A stretch of DNA of 64,000 nt from assembly GCF_900114045.1 (NCBI RefSeq), contig NZ_FORQ01000001.1:930001-994000 (forward strand), in the 5' to 3' direction. The stretch is from Kaistella treverensis. Its GTDB lineage: Bacteria > Bacteroidota > Bacteroidia > Flavobacteriales > Weeksellaceae. Position numbers and translations under genes: made by a program. Every line of letters starts with the position of its first letter. Position 1 is the stretch's first letter. The notes beneath the pieces are model-generated. The model saw only the letters and a program-made list of their open reading frames with translations, did no database searches and was not told the origin of the DNA. Below are positions 35,750-44,191 of this stretch, piece after piece.

Positions 35750-35986
35750 TTACTCCAGCCTTTTTTTTGGTTTTAACATAATGCCGGAAACCGCGCGAAA
35801 GGGCGGATCACAAATTTTGCAGGGCTGAAGTCCGATTTTCAGTGCCTTTTCTAAAGGAAGTGAAGACGAGACATTTTTCACCATTCGGCAGGAGGCTAAA
35901 TGGTATTTCGCGCCGCTTGGCGTTTTGTACACCGTTTGCGCGGACAGCTGAACAGAGAATAAGATAAAAAGGAAAAATCTCATCAT
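35750..35986 (-). CDS. Small secreted protein with a His-Cys-Cys-Cys pattern
   Basis: Protein of 78 residues: signal peptide 1-17 (MMRFFLFILFSVQLSAQ), then VYKTPSGAKYHLASCRMVKN, LEKALKIGLQPCKICDPP. The H, the first C, and the later CxxC resemble the zinc site of Ada-type or competence-related metal-binding motifs (YHxxxCxxV ... A...GL.PC..C.P). Its role in the periplasm is unknown. It overlaps the upstream ArsC-like gene by 4 nt, so the two are translationally coupled. Confidence 0.72.
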   Translation of the reverse strand: MMRFFLFILFSVQLSAQTVYKTPSGAKYHLASCRMVKNVSSSLPLEKALKIGLQPCKICDPPFRAVSGIMLKPKKRLE

Positions 35987-36336
35987 TTAGCGCCGAAAAA
36001 ATTTTCCAGGTTTTCTATATTTTTCTTTTCATTACCGATGAAAATTTGAACATCGGTAAGGAAAACCGGACGTTTTAGAAAGGAATAATGATCGAGAATA
36101 AGATTTTTGAAATCATTTTCTTTTAAAGAATTTACCTCGATATTTCTGGCTTTTATTTGGGTTGATCTTTTGCTGAAAAGTGCTTCGTAAGATTGAGTTT
36201 GCGCATACATTTGTTCCAATTCTTCTGCTGTAATCGGATCTTTTTTGATTTCGCGAAGTTCCCAATCTGTAAGATCGAATTTTGCTAAAATTTTGGTGCA
36301 GGTTCCGCAGGTTTTCAAGTAAAAAACTTTCTTCAT
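35983..36336 (-). CDS. ArsC/Spx-like thioredoxin-fold protein
   Basis: Protein of 117 residues with the redox motif KTCGTC (C10 and C13) near the N-terminus, then LREIKKDPITAEELEQMY and the cis-Pro-containing RPVFLTDVQIFIGN segment of the ArsC family. The Arg pattern of true arsenate reductase is not obvious, so the protein may instead be of the YffB/Spx-like type. No ars genes lie nearby. It is translationally coupled to the small secreted Cys protein downstream (4-nt overlap). Confidence 0.85.
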   Translation of the reverse strand: MKKVFYLKTCGTCTKILAKFDLTDWELREIKKDPITAEELEQMYAQTQSYEALFSKRSTQIKARNIEVNSLKENDFKNLILDHYSFLKRPVFLTDVQIFIGNEKKNIENLENFFGAK

Positions 36337-36441
36337 ATAGACAAAAATAGAAAATCCGGCTCATTAGCAGGTAATTTTCAGAAACTTTCCTGCTTAAATT
36401 CCTGATTAAAAAGGCTTAAATTTAATTATTAAAATTTTCCA

Positions 36442-36909
36442 ATGAATACCAAAACAGTTTTTCAATTTATTTCAGAGCCGAGCGATGTGAATTACGGTGG
36501 AAATGTGCACGGCGGCAGCGTGATGAAATGGATTGACCAAGCGGGTTACGCATGCGCGAGTTCGTGGAGTTCCAGCTATTGCGTCACGGTTTACGTGGGT
36601 GGAATCCGGTTTTATTCGCCCATAAAAATCGGGCATATTGTGAAAGTGGAAGCTGAAGTCATCTATACCGGAAGAACCAGCATGCACATTGCGATTAACG
36701 TTTTTTCGCGGAATATTAAGCGGAAGGAATTCGAAAAGAAAACGCACTGCATTATTGTTTTTGTGGCGGTGGATGACGAAGGAAATTCGATGGAAGTTTC
36801 GAAGTTTGCGCCACAAACCGAGCAGGAAAAGCAAATGGAAAAATACGCGGTGAAATTGATGGATTTACGTAAAAACATCGAAGAAGAGATGAAACCGTTT
36901 TTTGAGTAA
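36442..36909 (+). CDS. Acyl-CoA thioesterase (hotdog, YciA/BACH type)
   Basis: Protein of 155 residues that hydrolyses acyl-CoA. The family signature NYGGNVHGGSVMKWIDQAGY (about 19-38) contains the GG-x-x-H-GG-x-x-M-x-x-x-D pattern with the active-site Asp. It is followed by the second motif FYSPIKIGHIVKVEAEV and YTGRTSMHIAINVF. The C-terminal helix is KLMDLRKNIEEEM. It is the second thioesterase in the window, unrelated in sequence to that at 25181. It converges with rny, with the terminator at 37013 between them. Confidence 0.92.
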   Translation: MNTKTVFQFISEPSDVNYGGNVHGGSVMKWIDQAGYACASSWSSSYCVTVYVGGIRFYSPIKIGHIVKVEAEVIYTGRTSMHIAINVFSRNIKRKEFEKKTHCIIVFVAVDDEGNSMEVSKFAPQTEQEKQMEKYAVKLMDLRKNIEEEMKPFFE

Positions 36910-37012
36910 AAGCAAAAAAAAGCTGCTTTTAACGCGGAATTTTTTAGCAATCTATTTTAAATCTCTTTAGAAAAAACAAAAAAAAAGCTTCTTTTAGCTT
37001 AGAATTTTCTAA

Positions 37013-37050
37013 AAAAAACTCCTTTCAAAATTTTGAAAGGAGTTTTTATA
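37013..37050. terminator. Bidirectional terminator
   Basis: AAAAAACTCCTTTCAAAA and TTTTGAAAGGAGTTTTTA, a 16-bp near-perfect stem, between the convergent thioesterase and rny genes. Confidence 0.9.
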
Positions 37051-37070
37051 TTTTAGGAAAAAATGCCTTT

Positions 37071-38645
37071 TTACCTGGCAATATTTACCGCTCTGGTTTC
37101 GCGAATTACGGTAACGCGCACCTGACCCGGATAGGTAAGTTCATTTTGAATTTTTTCGGAAATGTCGTAGGAAAGCTGCGCCGACTGATCGTCGTTCACT
37201 TTTCCACTTTCTACCATGACGCGAAGTTCGCGGCCGGCCTGAATCGCGTACGCGCTGGAAACGCCATCAAAGCTTAAAGCTGCAGCTTCCAAATCTTTCA
37301 GTCTTTGGATGTAAGATTCCAAAACCTGACGTCTGGCGCCCGGTCTTGCACCAGAAATCGCATCAGCAACCTGAATAATCGGTGAAAGCAATGATGTCAT
37401 TTCAACTTCATCATGGTGAGCACCAATGGCGTTAATCACTTCCGGGTTTTCACCAAATTTCTCCGCCCACTGCATTCCTAAAAGGGCGTGCGGCAATTCG
37501 GATTCCTGTTCCGGAACCTTGCCAATATCGTGTAACAAACCGGCTCTTTTTGCGAGTTTTACATTTAAACCAAGTTCTGCAGCCATTGTAGCGGCGATGT
37601 TTGCCACCTCGCGCGAGTGCTGTAATAAATTCTGTCCGTAAGACGAACGGTATTTCATGCGACCGACGATTTTCACCAATTCCGGATGAAGACCGTGTAC
37701 TCCCAAATCGATAACGGTTCTTTTACCAACTTCGATGATTTCTTCTTCAATTTGTCTTTTGGTTTTGTCCACCACCTCTTCTATTCTCGCCGGGTGGATT
37801 CGTCCGTCGGTCACCAAACGGTGCAAAGAAAGTCTCGCGATTTCACGACGGACAGGATCAAAACATGAAAGCAAAATGGCTTCCGGCGTGTCATCAACAA
37901 TAATTTCAACACCAGTTGCAGCTTCTAAAGCACGAATATTCCGACCTTCACGGCCGATAATTCTACCTTTAACTTCATCGGATTCAATATTAAATACAGA
38001 AACCGAATTTTCGATCGCCTGCTCTGTACCAATTCTCTGAATGGTCTGGATGACGATTTTTTTTGCTTCCTGCTTCGCATTAAGCTGCGCTTCTGCCATG
38101 ATATTCTGTACGTGCGCCTGCGCTTTAGTTTTGGCTTCCGCTTTTAAAGCTTCTACCAATTCGTTTTTTGCATCTTCGGCGGAATAGCCGGAAATTCTTT
38201 CTAAAATTTCCACTTTTTGAGCGGTAACAGCATCTAATTCCTGCTGCTTTCTGTCGATAATTTCGTTCTTTTTGCTGTAATCGGCGATTTGGCGATCCAG
38301 ATCTTTTTCAAGTTTTCCGGTTTTGCTCAGTTCATCATTCAGTTTCTGCTCCTTGTCTTTTACTCTTTTTTCCGCATCCTGCATCTTTTTTTCGCGAGCG
38401 TTGATGTCGGCGTCGTGCTGCGATTTCAGCTCCATGAATTTTTCTTTTGCCTGCAGATGTTTTTCTTTTTTAATGGATTCTGCCTGCACGGTAGCTTTTT
38501 CCAAAAGGTTGTCTGCATTTTTTTTAGCATCGTCGATGATGAATTTTGCCTTGGAATTCAGGGAGCTTTTAGAGAATGAATATCCCAAAAGCGCTCCTAT
38601 TGCCAGACAAACAATGCCTATAATAATAGCGATTGTTGTTGTCAT
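37071..38645 (-). CDS. rny: Ribonuclease Y
   Basis: Endoribonuclease of 524 residues involved in mRNA decay, membrane-anchored. TM helix 1-22 is followed by a long coiled coil (about 25-200). The KH domain contains [19 protein letters not shown] (about 229-247), and the HD domain contains [12 protein letters not shown] and [13 protein letters not shown] with the metal-binding His-Asp pair. This order and length match RNase Y of Firmicutes and Bacteroidota. It lies downstream of 6S RNA, zapA and the coiled-coil gene on the same strand. Confidence 0.98.
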   Translation of the reverse strand: MTTTIAIIIGIVCLAIGALLGYSFSKSSLNSKAKFIIDDAKKNADNLLEKATVQAESIKKEKHLQAKEKFMELKSQHDADINAREKKMQDAEKRVKDKEQKLNDELSKTGKLEKDLDRQIADYSKKNEIIDRKQQELDAVTAQKVEILERISGYSAEDAKNELVEALKAEAKTKAQAHVQNIMAEAQLNAKQEAKKIVIQTIQRIGTEQAIENSVSVFNIESDEVKGRIIGREGRNIRALEAATGVEIIVDDTPEAILLSCFDPVRREIARLSLHRLVTDGRIHPARIEEVVDKTKRQIEEEIIEVGKRTVIDLGVHGLHPELVKIVGRMKYRSSYGQNLLQHSREVANIAATMAAELGLNVKLAKRAGLLHDIGKVPEQESELPHALLGMQWAEKFGENPEVINAIGAHHDEVEMTSLLSPIIQVADAISGARPGARRQVLESYIQRLKDLEAAALSFDGVSSAYAIQAGRELRVMVESGKVNDDQSAQLSYDISEKIQNELTYPGQVRVTVIRETRAVNIAR

Positions 38646-38726
38646 ATATGTTTAATTTTTAATAGTTTTAATTTCTTTAATTGTAAAAAATCTGCTGTTT
38701 TAAGGCCGAATTTTTTGGTTTTAAAA

Positions 38727-38899
38727 TAAAAAAGCCTACAACAATTCAATGATATAGAGTAAACTCCTAATCAACACGATTTGAACTGATTTTCACTTTT
38801 TGTAATCCGAGCAAGTCGGCGCGCCATTAAGTGAACTTTTGTCCGGTAATTGTTTAGCGTTGAGTTTACCTGTAATGTGTTAGAACTATTGTAGGCAGT
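38727..38899 (-). ncRNA. ssrS: 6S RNA
   Basis: Read on the minus strand, the transcript starts near TGCCTACAATAGTT and ends at AATTGTTGTAGGC followed by a T6 run. The two ends pair into a long closing stem, GCCTACAA with TTGTAGGC plus further pairs. The length of about 170 nt and the location just downstream of zapA match 6S RNA in many bacteria. The middle portion can pair (GTAAACTC with GAGTTTAC) leaving a central bulge, as expected for an open-complex mimic that binds the housekeeping sigma RNA polymerase. Not verified with a covariance model; ends are approximate. Confidence 0.85.
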
Positions 38900-38919
38900 T
38901 TTTTGCGGAAAAGAAAAAT

Positions 38920-39207
38920 CTACTTTTCCAGCTCTTCCAGGATTTGGTTGATGTTTTTCAACCGCTCCACGGAAGCATTTATATTTTTATCGTTATTGAG
39001 TTCGGCGACCTGGGCGTTGGTTCCCAAACGTAGGGCACACATTGCCAGGGCATCCTGTTTATCTCTAACGTCAAAATTCTTTTCAAAATCTTTAATCATT
39101 CCGTCGATTTGCTTTCCTACTTTTCGCAGGATTTCTTCCTCGGAAGAAGGCACATTCAGCGGATAACTTCTGCCGGCGATTGTTATTGTAATTCTTCGTA
39201 CATCCAT
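38920..39207 (-). CDS. zapA: Cell division protein ZapA
   Basis: Protein of 95 residues that bundles FtsZ filaments. The N-terminal domain MDVRRITITIAGRSYPLNV is followed by ASEEE-like PSSEEEILRKVGKQIDGMI and a C-terminal coiled coil (about 55-95). It overlaps the upstream coiled-coil gene by one nucleotide (TAATG) and precedes 6S RNA and rny. This is an operon of division and RNA functions in conserved Bacteroidota order. Confidence 0.93.
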   Translation of the reverse strand: MDVRRITITIAGRSYPLNVPSSEEEILRKVGKQIDGMIKDFEKNFDVRDKQDALAMCALRLGTNAQVAELNNDKNINASVERLKNINQILEELEK

Positions 39208-39509
39208 TACAAACCGGTATTTTGAAGTTCTGCAATACAGTAATCCACTTCCTTGATCAAGCGGTTGATGTGGTTTTTCATCAATCTGTTGTGATCGGGA
39301 TTACCGGAAATTGCGGAATAAAGTTTAATATTTTTCTGTTCTTCTGCTAAAACCTGACTTTTTTTCCTTTCCTCTTCGTAACGTTCCTTCAGCTCCTGGT
39401 GCTCATGATTCAGCTCTTTATATTTCTCGTTAAGGTTTTGAAAATTCTTACTTACAGCAAAGATTTTTTTCTCCAGCAACGAAAAATTATTTTCTAAATC
39501 ACTAAGCAT
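39207..39509 (-). CDS. Small coiled-coil protein (ZapB-like position, unknown function)
   Basis: Protein of 100 residues, almost entirely helical, with charged heptads from about 5 to 60 (NFQNLNEKYKELNHEHQELK) and a shorter helix at the C-terminus (MKNHINRLIKEVDYCIAELQ). No signal peptide or TM segment. Translationally coupled to zapA (TAATG), so a division role with ZapA is a reasonable inference, but no family-specific motif proves it. A -7 element (39540-39547, minus) is correctly placed. Confidence 0.8.
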   Translation of the reverse strand: MLSDLENNFSLLEKKIFAVSKNFQNLNEKYKELNHEHQELKERYEEERKKSQVLAEEQKNIKLYSAISGNPDHNRLMKNHINRLIKEVDYCIAELQNTGL

Positions 39510-39539
39510 TTTTCAGGTTAATTTATTCTAACTCTGGAG

Positions 39540-39547
39540 CAAAAATA
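39540..39547 (-). promoter_or_regulatory. -7 element of the coiled-coil-zapA operon
   Basis: CAAAAATA on the plus strand reads TATTTTTG on the minus strand, 30 nt before the start. No -33 match. Confidence 0.45.
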
Positions 39548-39603
39548 TAAAAAAATAAATGGATTAGCGGATTTCTCCGGAACTAATTTTGAAATTTTGA
39601 AAT

Positions 39604-39638
39604 AAAAAAAAGGGAAAACCCGCAGATTTTCCCTTTTG
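39604..39638. terminator. Terminator of the porT operon
   Basis: AAAAAAAGGGAAAA, CCCGCAG, ATTTTCCCTTTT, located 18 nt after the porT stop. Confidence 0.82.
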
Positions 39639-39655
39639 ATATTTTTTGAAATTTC

Positions 39656-40444
39656 TTATTCAAATTTTAAAACAAACATCAAGGCGCGCGTTTTTACACT
39701 TGCCAAAGCATCTGTCCAATAGGGCGGCGTGGTCGGATTGTCGGCTACCAGCTCGTTGTTAACCATAAATGTGCCGCGGAAACCCGGAGTTAGTTTAAAC
39801 CTGCTGAAATAGAATTGGATACCAACTTCTGCTGACCAAGCAAAATTGCCGCTTGTGGTACGGAAAATTCCCTGTTGGTTATCGTCTTCGCTGTTTGTAT
39901 TCGACTGTAAGTTTAGCATGTAATTTACACCTGCTGCGGCGTAAGGTCGAGAATTGTACCAGCGGTCACCGTGCACTTCAAGCAAAATCGGAATGTCCAC
40001 ATAGGTGGATTTAATTTTTCGCAGTTTATCAGCATCGGACAAAGTAACAGGTGTGAAAGCTGGATTTGCTGGAGTCCCGGCAGCGTATTGGTCGTTGTTA
40101 GATTTGGTATCGAAATAGAGTTCGCGTTCTACAAACTGCAAACCTGGTTCTATCCGTAAATCGAAATTTTCACTTAATCTGAATTTTCCAATTAACCCTG
40201 CACCAAAACTATAGGTTGGTTTTGACTGAACCAAACTTTTGTTTCCGTCCATCCCAAATGTCGGATCAAGAACCAATTTGTAGTCAAAATTATTTCCTGC
40301 AAGGAAAAAACCATAGCTGAATTTCTGATTATCAAAACCTTCCAGATTGTCCATGCGGTTTTTGTTGCGGAACATCTGCGCCTCGTACAGCGTGCCGAAA
40401 AGCAGCGCCGCGATGATATTGATTTTAAAGAGTTTGTTCCACAT
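39656..40444 (-). CDS. porT: PorT-like type IX secretion outer-membrane beta-barrel protein
   Basis: Protein of 262 residues, secreted by an uncleaved or short signal (MWNKLFKINIIAALLFGTLY), with an outer-membrane beta-barrel pattern: FSYGFFLAGNNFDYKLV, then IEPGLQFVERELYF, DIPILLEV, YAAAGVNYML and a C-terminal RALMFVLKF. It resembles PorT of the Bacteroidota type IX secretion system and lies 1 nt after menG, a position typical for porT in Flavobacteriia. The ATG at 40444 is used because the frame extends upstream into menG. Whether it acts in T9SS is inferred from family and position. Confidence 0.82.
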   Translation of the reverse strand: MWNKLFKINIIAALLFGTLYEAQMFRNKNRMDNLEGFDNQKFSYGFFLAGNNFDYKLVLDPTFGMDGNKSLVQSKPTYSFGAGLIGKFRLSENFDLRIEPGLQFVERELYFDTKSNNDQYAAGTPANPAFTPVTLSDADKLRKIKSTYVDIPILLEVHGDRWYNSRPYAAAGVNYMLNLQSNTNSEDDNQQGIFRTTSGNFAWSAEVGIQFYFSRFKLTPGFRGTFMVNNELVADNPTTPPYWTDALASVKTRALMFVLKFE

Positions 40445-40445
40445 A

Positions 40446-41165
40446 CTATTTGGTTGCTTTATAAATTGTTGCAATACCCAGGCTTAATTTCTTGTATTCC
40501 ACTTTCTGGAAACCAACTTTTAGCAGGATATTCTTCATTTTTTCACCGAAAGGAAAAGCGTTCACAGAATCCGGCAAATAAGTATAAGCGCGATTATCTT
40601 TGGAAACTAGCTTGCCAATTTGCGGCAAAATATTTTTGAAATAAAACATGTAAAAAGGGCCTAAAAAACCTTCAACCTTTGAAAATTCCAGGATGTAAAC
40701 GCTTTTTTGCTCCTTCACTACTCTTTTCAGTTCAGCAAGACCAATTTCGAGATTTTCAAAATTCCGCACTCCAAAAGCAACGGAAACGGCGTCAAATTTA
40801 TTATCTTCAAAAGGCAAATTTTCCGCATCGCCTTTCATCATATCAATTTGATTATCCAGATTGATTTTCTTGATTTTTTCAATTCCCACGTTCAGCATTT
40901 GCTGGGAAAGATCGAGGCCGGTAACTATTGCACCAGTGCCTCGTTGCACTGCAATGGCAAGATCTCCCGTGCCTGTTGCGACATCCAAAACAAGTTTTGG
41001 CTGGTCTTTATTCATCCATTTCACCAAGGTATTCCGCCACAGAACATCAATTTTCATCGAGAGTACGTGATTCAGCAAATCATATTTTGGCGCAATATTG
41101 TCGAACATATCTTCGACTTCTTTCTTTTTGCCGGCTTCTGTATTATAAGGCGTAACTTGTTTCAA
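40446..41165 (-). CDS. menG: Demethylmenaquinone/ubiquinone C-methyltransferase
   Basis: Protein of 239 residues (UbiE/MenG family) catalysing the last step of menaquinone synthesis. VKWMNKDQPKLVLDVATGTG and the following acidic turn (GLDLSQQML) are the SAM-binding motifs. AFGVRNFENLEIGLAELKRV is the UbiE/COQ5 signature and YTYLPDSVNAFP is the second family block. In a menaquinone-using bacterium the likely substrate is demethylmenaquinone, so menG is preferred over ubiE. It is followed directly by porT and preceded by a small membrane-anchored protein. Confidence 0.95.
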   Translation of the reverse strand: MKQVTPYNTEAGKKKEVEDMFDNIAPKYDLLNHVLSMKIDVLWRNTLVKWMNKDQPKLVLDVATGTGDLAIAVQRGTGAIVTGLDLSQQMLNVGIEKIKKINLDNQIDMMKGDAENLPFEDNKFDAVSVAFGVRNFENLEIGLAELKRVVKEQKSVYILEFSKVEGFLGPFYMFYFKNILPQIGKLVSKDNRAYTYLPDSVNAFPFGEKMKNILLKVGFQKVEYKKLSLGIATIYKATK

Positions 41166-41174
41166 GGTATCTGA

Positions 41175-41744
41175 TTAAAATTGATAATATTCTTTGTAGT
41201 ATTTCAGGAAATCTTCTTTCCGGAAAATTTTGGTGCGCGACTCCACTTTTTGGACATTTTTTATCACTTTATCGTAATCTTCATCAATATTATAGTAAAA
41301 TTGGTCCGTATAAAGCTTATTAAACCGCTGCGGAGTGTTTACGTACAATTTTCCGTCTATTTCCGTGGGTTTTCTGGCAGCAATCAGCGAATCTCGGTTT
41401 AAGCCGTAGCCGTAAAACTGCTCATTAATATAATAATCCTGATGCGCGATATTCAGCAATCCGCGGTCTTTATTCACCACAAAACCGGAATCGTACAGCA
41501 CTTTTTTCTGAGCATCAAAAACTTTAATATTGTTTTTGCCCTTATTTAAATCTACTTCTACTTTCTGGCCTGCGGAAATTATTTTTTCGTCGCCGTTATT
41601 AATTTTAAAATAGAAGGTATTTTCCGTAGGATTGTCAACCAGATAATAATTTTTTTTCGCCAAAAAGAGAAAATAAATCCCAAAAGCCACCAAAACGGTA
41701 AGAAGCGAAAAAATTAAACCTTTGGTTGAGGGACTGATTTTCAT
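41175..41744 (-). CDS. Membrane-anchored hypothetical protein
   Basis: Protein of 189 residues with an N-terminal hydrophobic anchor (residues 9-27, LIFSLLTVLVAFGIYFLFL) and a Lys/Asp-rich periplasmic part containing ENTFYFKINNGDEKIISAGQ and GLLNIAHQDYYINEQFYGYG. I do not recognise the family. The ATG at 41744 is chosen; the frame extends upstream to 41858 but that portion overlaps the divergent KAS III gene. It lies 9 nt upstream of menG, so it is part of the menG-porT operon and may have an envelope role. Confidence 0.68.
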   Translation of the reverse strand: MKISPSTKGLIFSLLTVLVAFGIYFLFLAKKNYYLVDNPTENTFYFKINNGDEKIISAGQKVEVDLNKGKNNIKVFDAQKKVLYDSGFVVNKDRGLLNIAHQDYYINEQFYGYGLNRDSLIAARKPTEIDGKLYVNTPQRFNKLYTDQFYYNIDEDYDKVIKNVQKVESRTKIFRKEDFLKYYKEYYQF

Positions 41745-41770
41745 AACTGTATTCTGGTCAAAAAGTTTCA

Positions 41771-41778
41771 CAAATTTA
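41771..41778 (-). promoter_or_regulatory. -7 element of the menG-porT operon
   Basis: CAAATTTA on the plus strand reads TAAATTTG on the minus strand, 26 nt before the start at 41744. Confidence 0.5.
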
Positions 41779-41816
41779 ATAATAATTTTGTTTCTCGGCG
41801 ATACAATATTAATTGT

Positions 41817-41824
41817 TAACTTTG
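41817..41824 (+). promoter_or_regulatory. -7 element of the KAS III gene
   Basis: TAACTTTG, 21 nt before the ATG. A TTTG lies at 41787-41790 but the 26-nt gap is longer than usual. Confidence 0.5.
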
Positions 41825-41845
41825 CCTTAAATTTTTCATTTACAT

Positions 41846-42913
41846 ATGCCCAACACAATCATTATAGGCTCTGGAAGTTACCTTCCTACAAAGATCATCG
41901 GTAAAGATTATTTCATGGATTCCGTTTTCTATACCGACGAAGGAGAAAAGATTGAGAAACCTAACGAAGAAATTATACAGAAGTTCATTGAGATTACGGA
42001 AATTGAAAACCGGCGGTATTTGGAAGATGACGAATTTAATTCAGATTTAGGACACCGCGCCGCAGTAGCAGCAATCGAAGACGCTAATATTGATCAGGAA
42101 GAACTCGATTATATTATTTACGCAAGTAATTACGGAGAAGTAAATAAAGACGGAGCGCCTAATTTTGTGCCTTCAATGTCATCGCGACTAAAAAACAAAC
42201 TTGGTATTAAAAACAGAAAGACCGTAAATTATGATATGGTTTTCGGCTGTCCGGGTTGGGTAGAAGCTTTGATTTTGGCTGACACGTTGATTAAAGCGAA
42301 AAAAGCCAAACTGATTCTCGTGGTAGGTTCTGAAACTTTAAGCCGCGTAACCGATCCTTTTGACCGCAATAAAATGATTTTTGCCGACGGTGCCGGCGCA
42401 GTCGTAGTGAAAGCAACTGATGAAGAAAATGTGGGAATTATTGCAGACTCTTCAATTTGTGATAATCAGGACGAGCTGCTCTATTTGGATTATGCGCCGT
42501 CGCTAAAAAAAGATGAGGATCAACGGCCACTTTATATCCGCATGAATGGGCGAAAAATTTACGAATATGCCTTGAAAAATGTTCCGGTCGCAGTAAAAGA
42601 AACGATTGAAAAAGCGAATTTAGACATCGCTGATATTAATAAAATCCTGATTCACCAGGCAAATGCGAAAATGGATTATGCGATGATTTCACGACTTTAT
42701 AAACTATATGGAATTACCGATTACGACCATGACATCGCTCCCATGACAATTCAGCAATTTGGAAATTCTTCGGTTGCAACGATTCCTACTATGTTTGATC
42801 TCATACAAAAAGGAAAAATGGCACCGCACAACTTTAAGTCGAAAGACAATGTGGTTTTTGCTTCTGTAGGCGCCGGCATGAATATAAACGCGCTGGTATA
42901 CAGGTTTCCATAA
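41846..42913 (+). CDS. 3-oxoacyl-ACP synthase III-like thiolase-fold enzyme
   Basis: Protein of 355 residues. The catalytic triad of KAS III is present: Cys in DMVFGCPGWVEAL, His in ILIHQANAKM, Asn in QQFGNSSVATIP. FabH-type enzymes condense acetyl-CoA with malonyl-ACP to start fatty acid synthesis, but related enzymes make olefins, aryl polyenes, flexirubin or signal molecules. The insertion FYTDEGEKIEKPNEEIIQKF near residues 27-46 is unusual for the housekeeping FabH, so this is probably a specialised paralogue. It is a single-gene unit with a strong terminator. Confidence 0.88.
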   Translation: MPNTIIIGSGSYLPTKIIGKDYFMDSVFYTDEGEKIEKPNEEIIQKFIEITEIENRRYLEDDEFNSDLGHRAAVAAIEDANIDQEELDYIIYASNYGEVNKDGAPNFVPSMSSRLKNKLGIKNRKTVNYDMVFGCPGWVEALILADTLIKAKKAKLILVVGSETLSRVTDPFDRNKMIFADGAGAVVVKATDEENVGIIADSSICDNQDELLYLDYAPSLKKDEDQRPLYIRMNGRKIYEYALKNVPVAVKETIEKANLDIADINKILIHQANAKMDYAMISRLYKLYGITDYDHDIAPMTIQQFGNSSVATIPTMFDLIQKGKMAPHNFKSKDNVVFASVGAGMNINALVYRFP

Positions 42914-42933
42914 AATTATAACTAAAAAATACA

Positions 42934-42965
42934 GAAAGCACAAAATAGATTTTGTGCTTTTTTCT
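42934..42965 (+). terminator. Terminator of the KAS III gene
   Basis: GAAAGCACAAAAT, AGA, TTTTGTGCTTTTTTC. The T run ends 9 nt before the next start codon. Confidence 0.85.
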
Positions 42966-42973
42966 TGAAAAAA

Positions 42974-44179
42974 ATGCAGAAAAATATATTAATTTTTACC
43001 GGAATTTTATTTGCGCTGGAATTTTACGTTTACCAGGCATTTAAAACCATTACCAACAACCAGTGGATTCGCGTGGGTTATTGGGTGGTGACCATCGCGG
43101 TCTATTTGTTTTTCATTTACGAAGTACTGAACTTTAAGAGAACAGACCGTGATCATCACCGCGTACAGTTGGTGGCATCGGTATTTTTGGTATTTTTCCT
43201 GCCGAAATTATTCGTTTTGTTTTTCCTATTTTTGGAAGATTTGGTGCGGGGATTTTTCTTCTTTTCGCAAAAATTCATTTCCGGTGATACTTTTCTTCCC
43301 GAACGTCGGACTTTTATCAGCGTGCTCGGACTGGGCAGCGCCGCGGTTTTATCGTTACTTTTTCTTGACGGAATTATTTTCGGAAAATACCGCCACACCG
43401 TCAGGAAAGTAAAAATTAAAATCAAAGGTTTACCGCAAAGCTTTAAAGGTTATCGAATTGTGCAGATTTCCGATGTGCATGCCGGAAGTTTTTTTCATCC
43501 GGAAAAACTAAAGCATGCTTTTGATTTAATTAATGACCAAAAAGCCGATCTGGTGCTTTTCACCGGAGATATGGTGAATAATTATTCTACGGAATTTGAG
43601 CCTTTTGTGCCGTTATTTTCCAGTATTCAGGCGAAAGACGGAAAATTTTCAATTCTCGGAAATCACGATTACGGCGATTACGGTGACTGGAATTCCGCAC
43701 AGGAAAAAGCCCAGAATGTTCCGAAATTAATTGCTTTACAGAAAAAAGCAGGTTTTGAAATGTTGCGAAATGAACACCGCATCATTGATAGAAACGGAGA
43801 AAAACTGTTCATTTTAGGGGTAGAAAATTGGGGCGAAAAACCATTTCCGCAATACGGTGATTTGGATAAAGCTTCGAAATATATCCCCTTAGAAGCGGCA
43901 AAAATTTTAATGAGCCACGATCCTACGCATTTTGATGCAGTGGTGAAAAACCATCCGTCAAATGTTCAGTTAACACTTTCCGGGCACACGCATGGCATGC
44001 AGTTCGGTATCGACCTGAAAAACGTGCGTTGGTCGCCGGTGCAATACCGCTATAAAAAATGGGCGGATCTGTATGAAAGCAACGGCAAATTCCTTTACGT
44101 GAACCGCGGTTTTGGTGTCATCGGTTATCCAGGCCGTGTCGGGATTGAACCGGAAATTACGCTTATCGAACTTTCCTAA
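42974..44179 (+). CDS. Membrane-bound metallophosphoesterase (calcineurin-like)
   Basis: Protein of 401 residues. Four to five hydrophobic segments in the first 130 residues anchor it. The dinuclear-metal motifs follow: VQISDVHAGSF, LFTGDMVNN, LGNHDYGDYG, LMSHDP and LSGHTHGMQFG. It is an inner-membrane phosphoesterase; substrates of this subgroup include UDP-sugars and phospholipid precursors, but no specificity is apparent. It starts 60 nt after the KAS III gene and just after the terminator, and is followed by a GNAT gene 12 nt later. Confidence 0.9.
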   Translation: MQKNILIFTGILFALEFYVYQAFKTITNNQWIRVGYWVVTIAVYLFFIYEVLNFKRTDRDHHRVQLVASVFLVFFLPKLFVLFFLFLEDLVRGFFFFSQKFISGDTFLPERRTFISVLGLGSAAVLSLLFLDGIIFGKYRHTVRKVKIKIKGLPQSFKGYRIVQISDVHAGSFFHPEKLKHAFDLINDQKADLVLFTGDMVNNYSTEFEPFVPLFSSIQAKDGKFSILGNHDYGDYGDWNSAQEKAQNVPKLIALQKKAGFEMLRNEHRIIDRNGEKLFILGVENWGEKPFPQYGDLDKASKYIPLEAAKILMSHDPTHFDAVVKNHPSNVQLTLSGHTHGMQFGIDLKNVRWSPVQYRYKKWADLYESNGKFLYVNRGFGVIGYPGRVGIEPEITLIELS

Positions 44180-44191
44180 AATCGGTTTAAA

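Noticed and set aside
40707-41174. Plus-strand frame opposite menG
   Set aside because: Shadow of a conserved methyltransferase gene on the minus strand.
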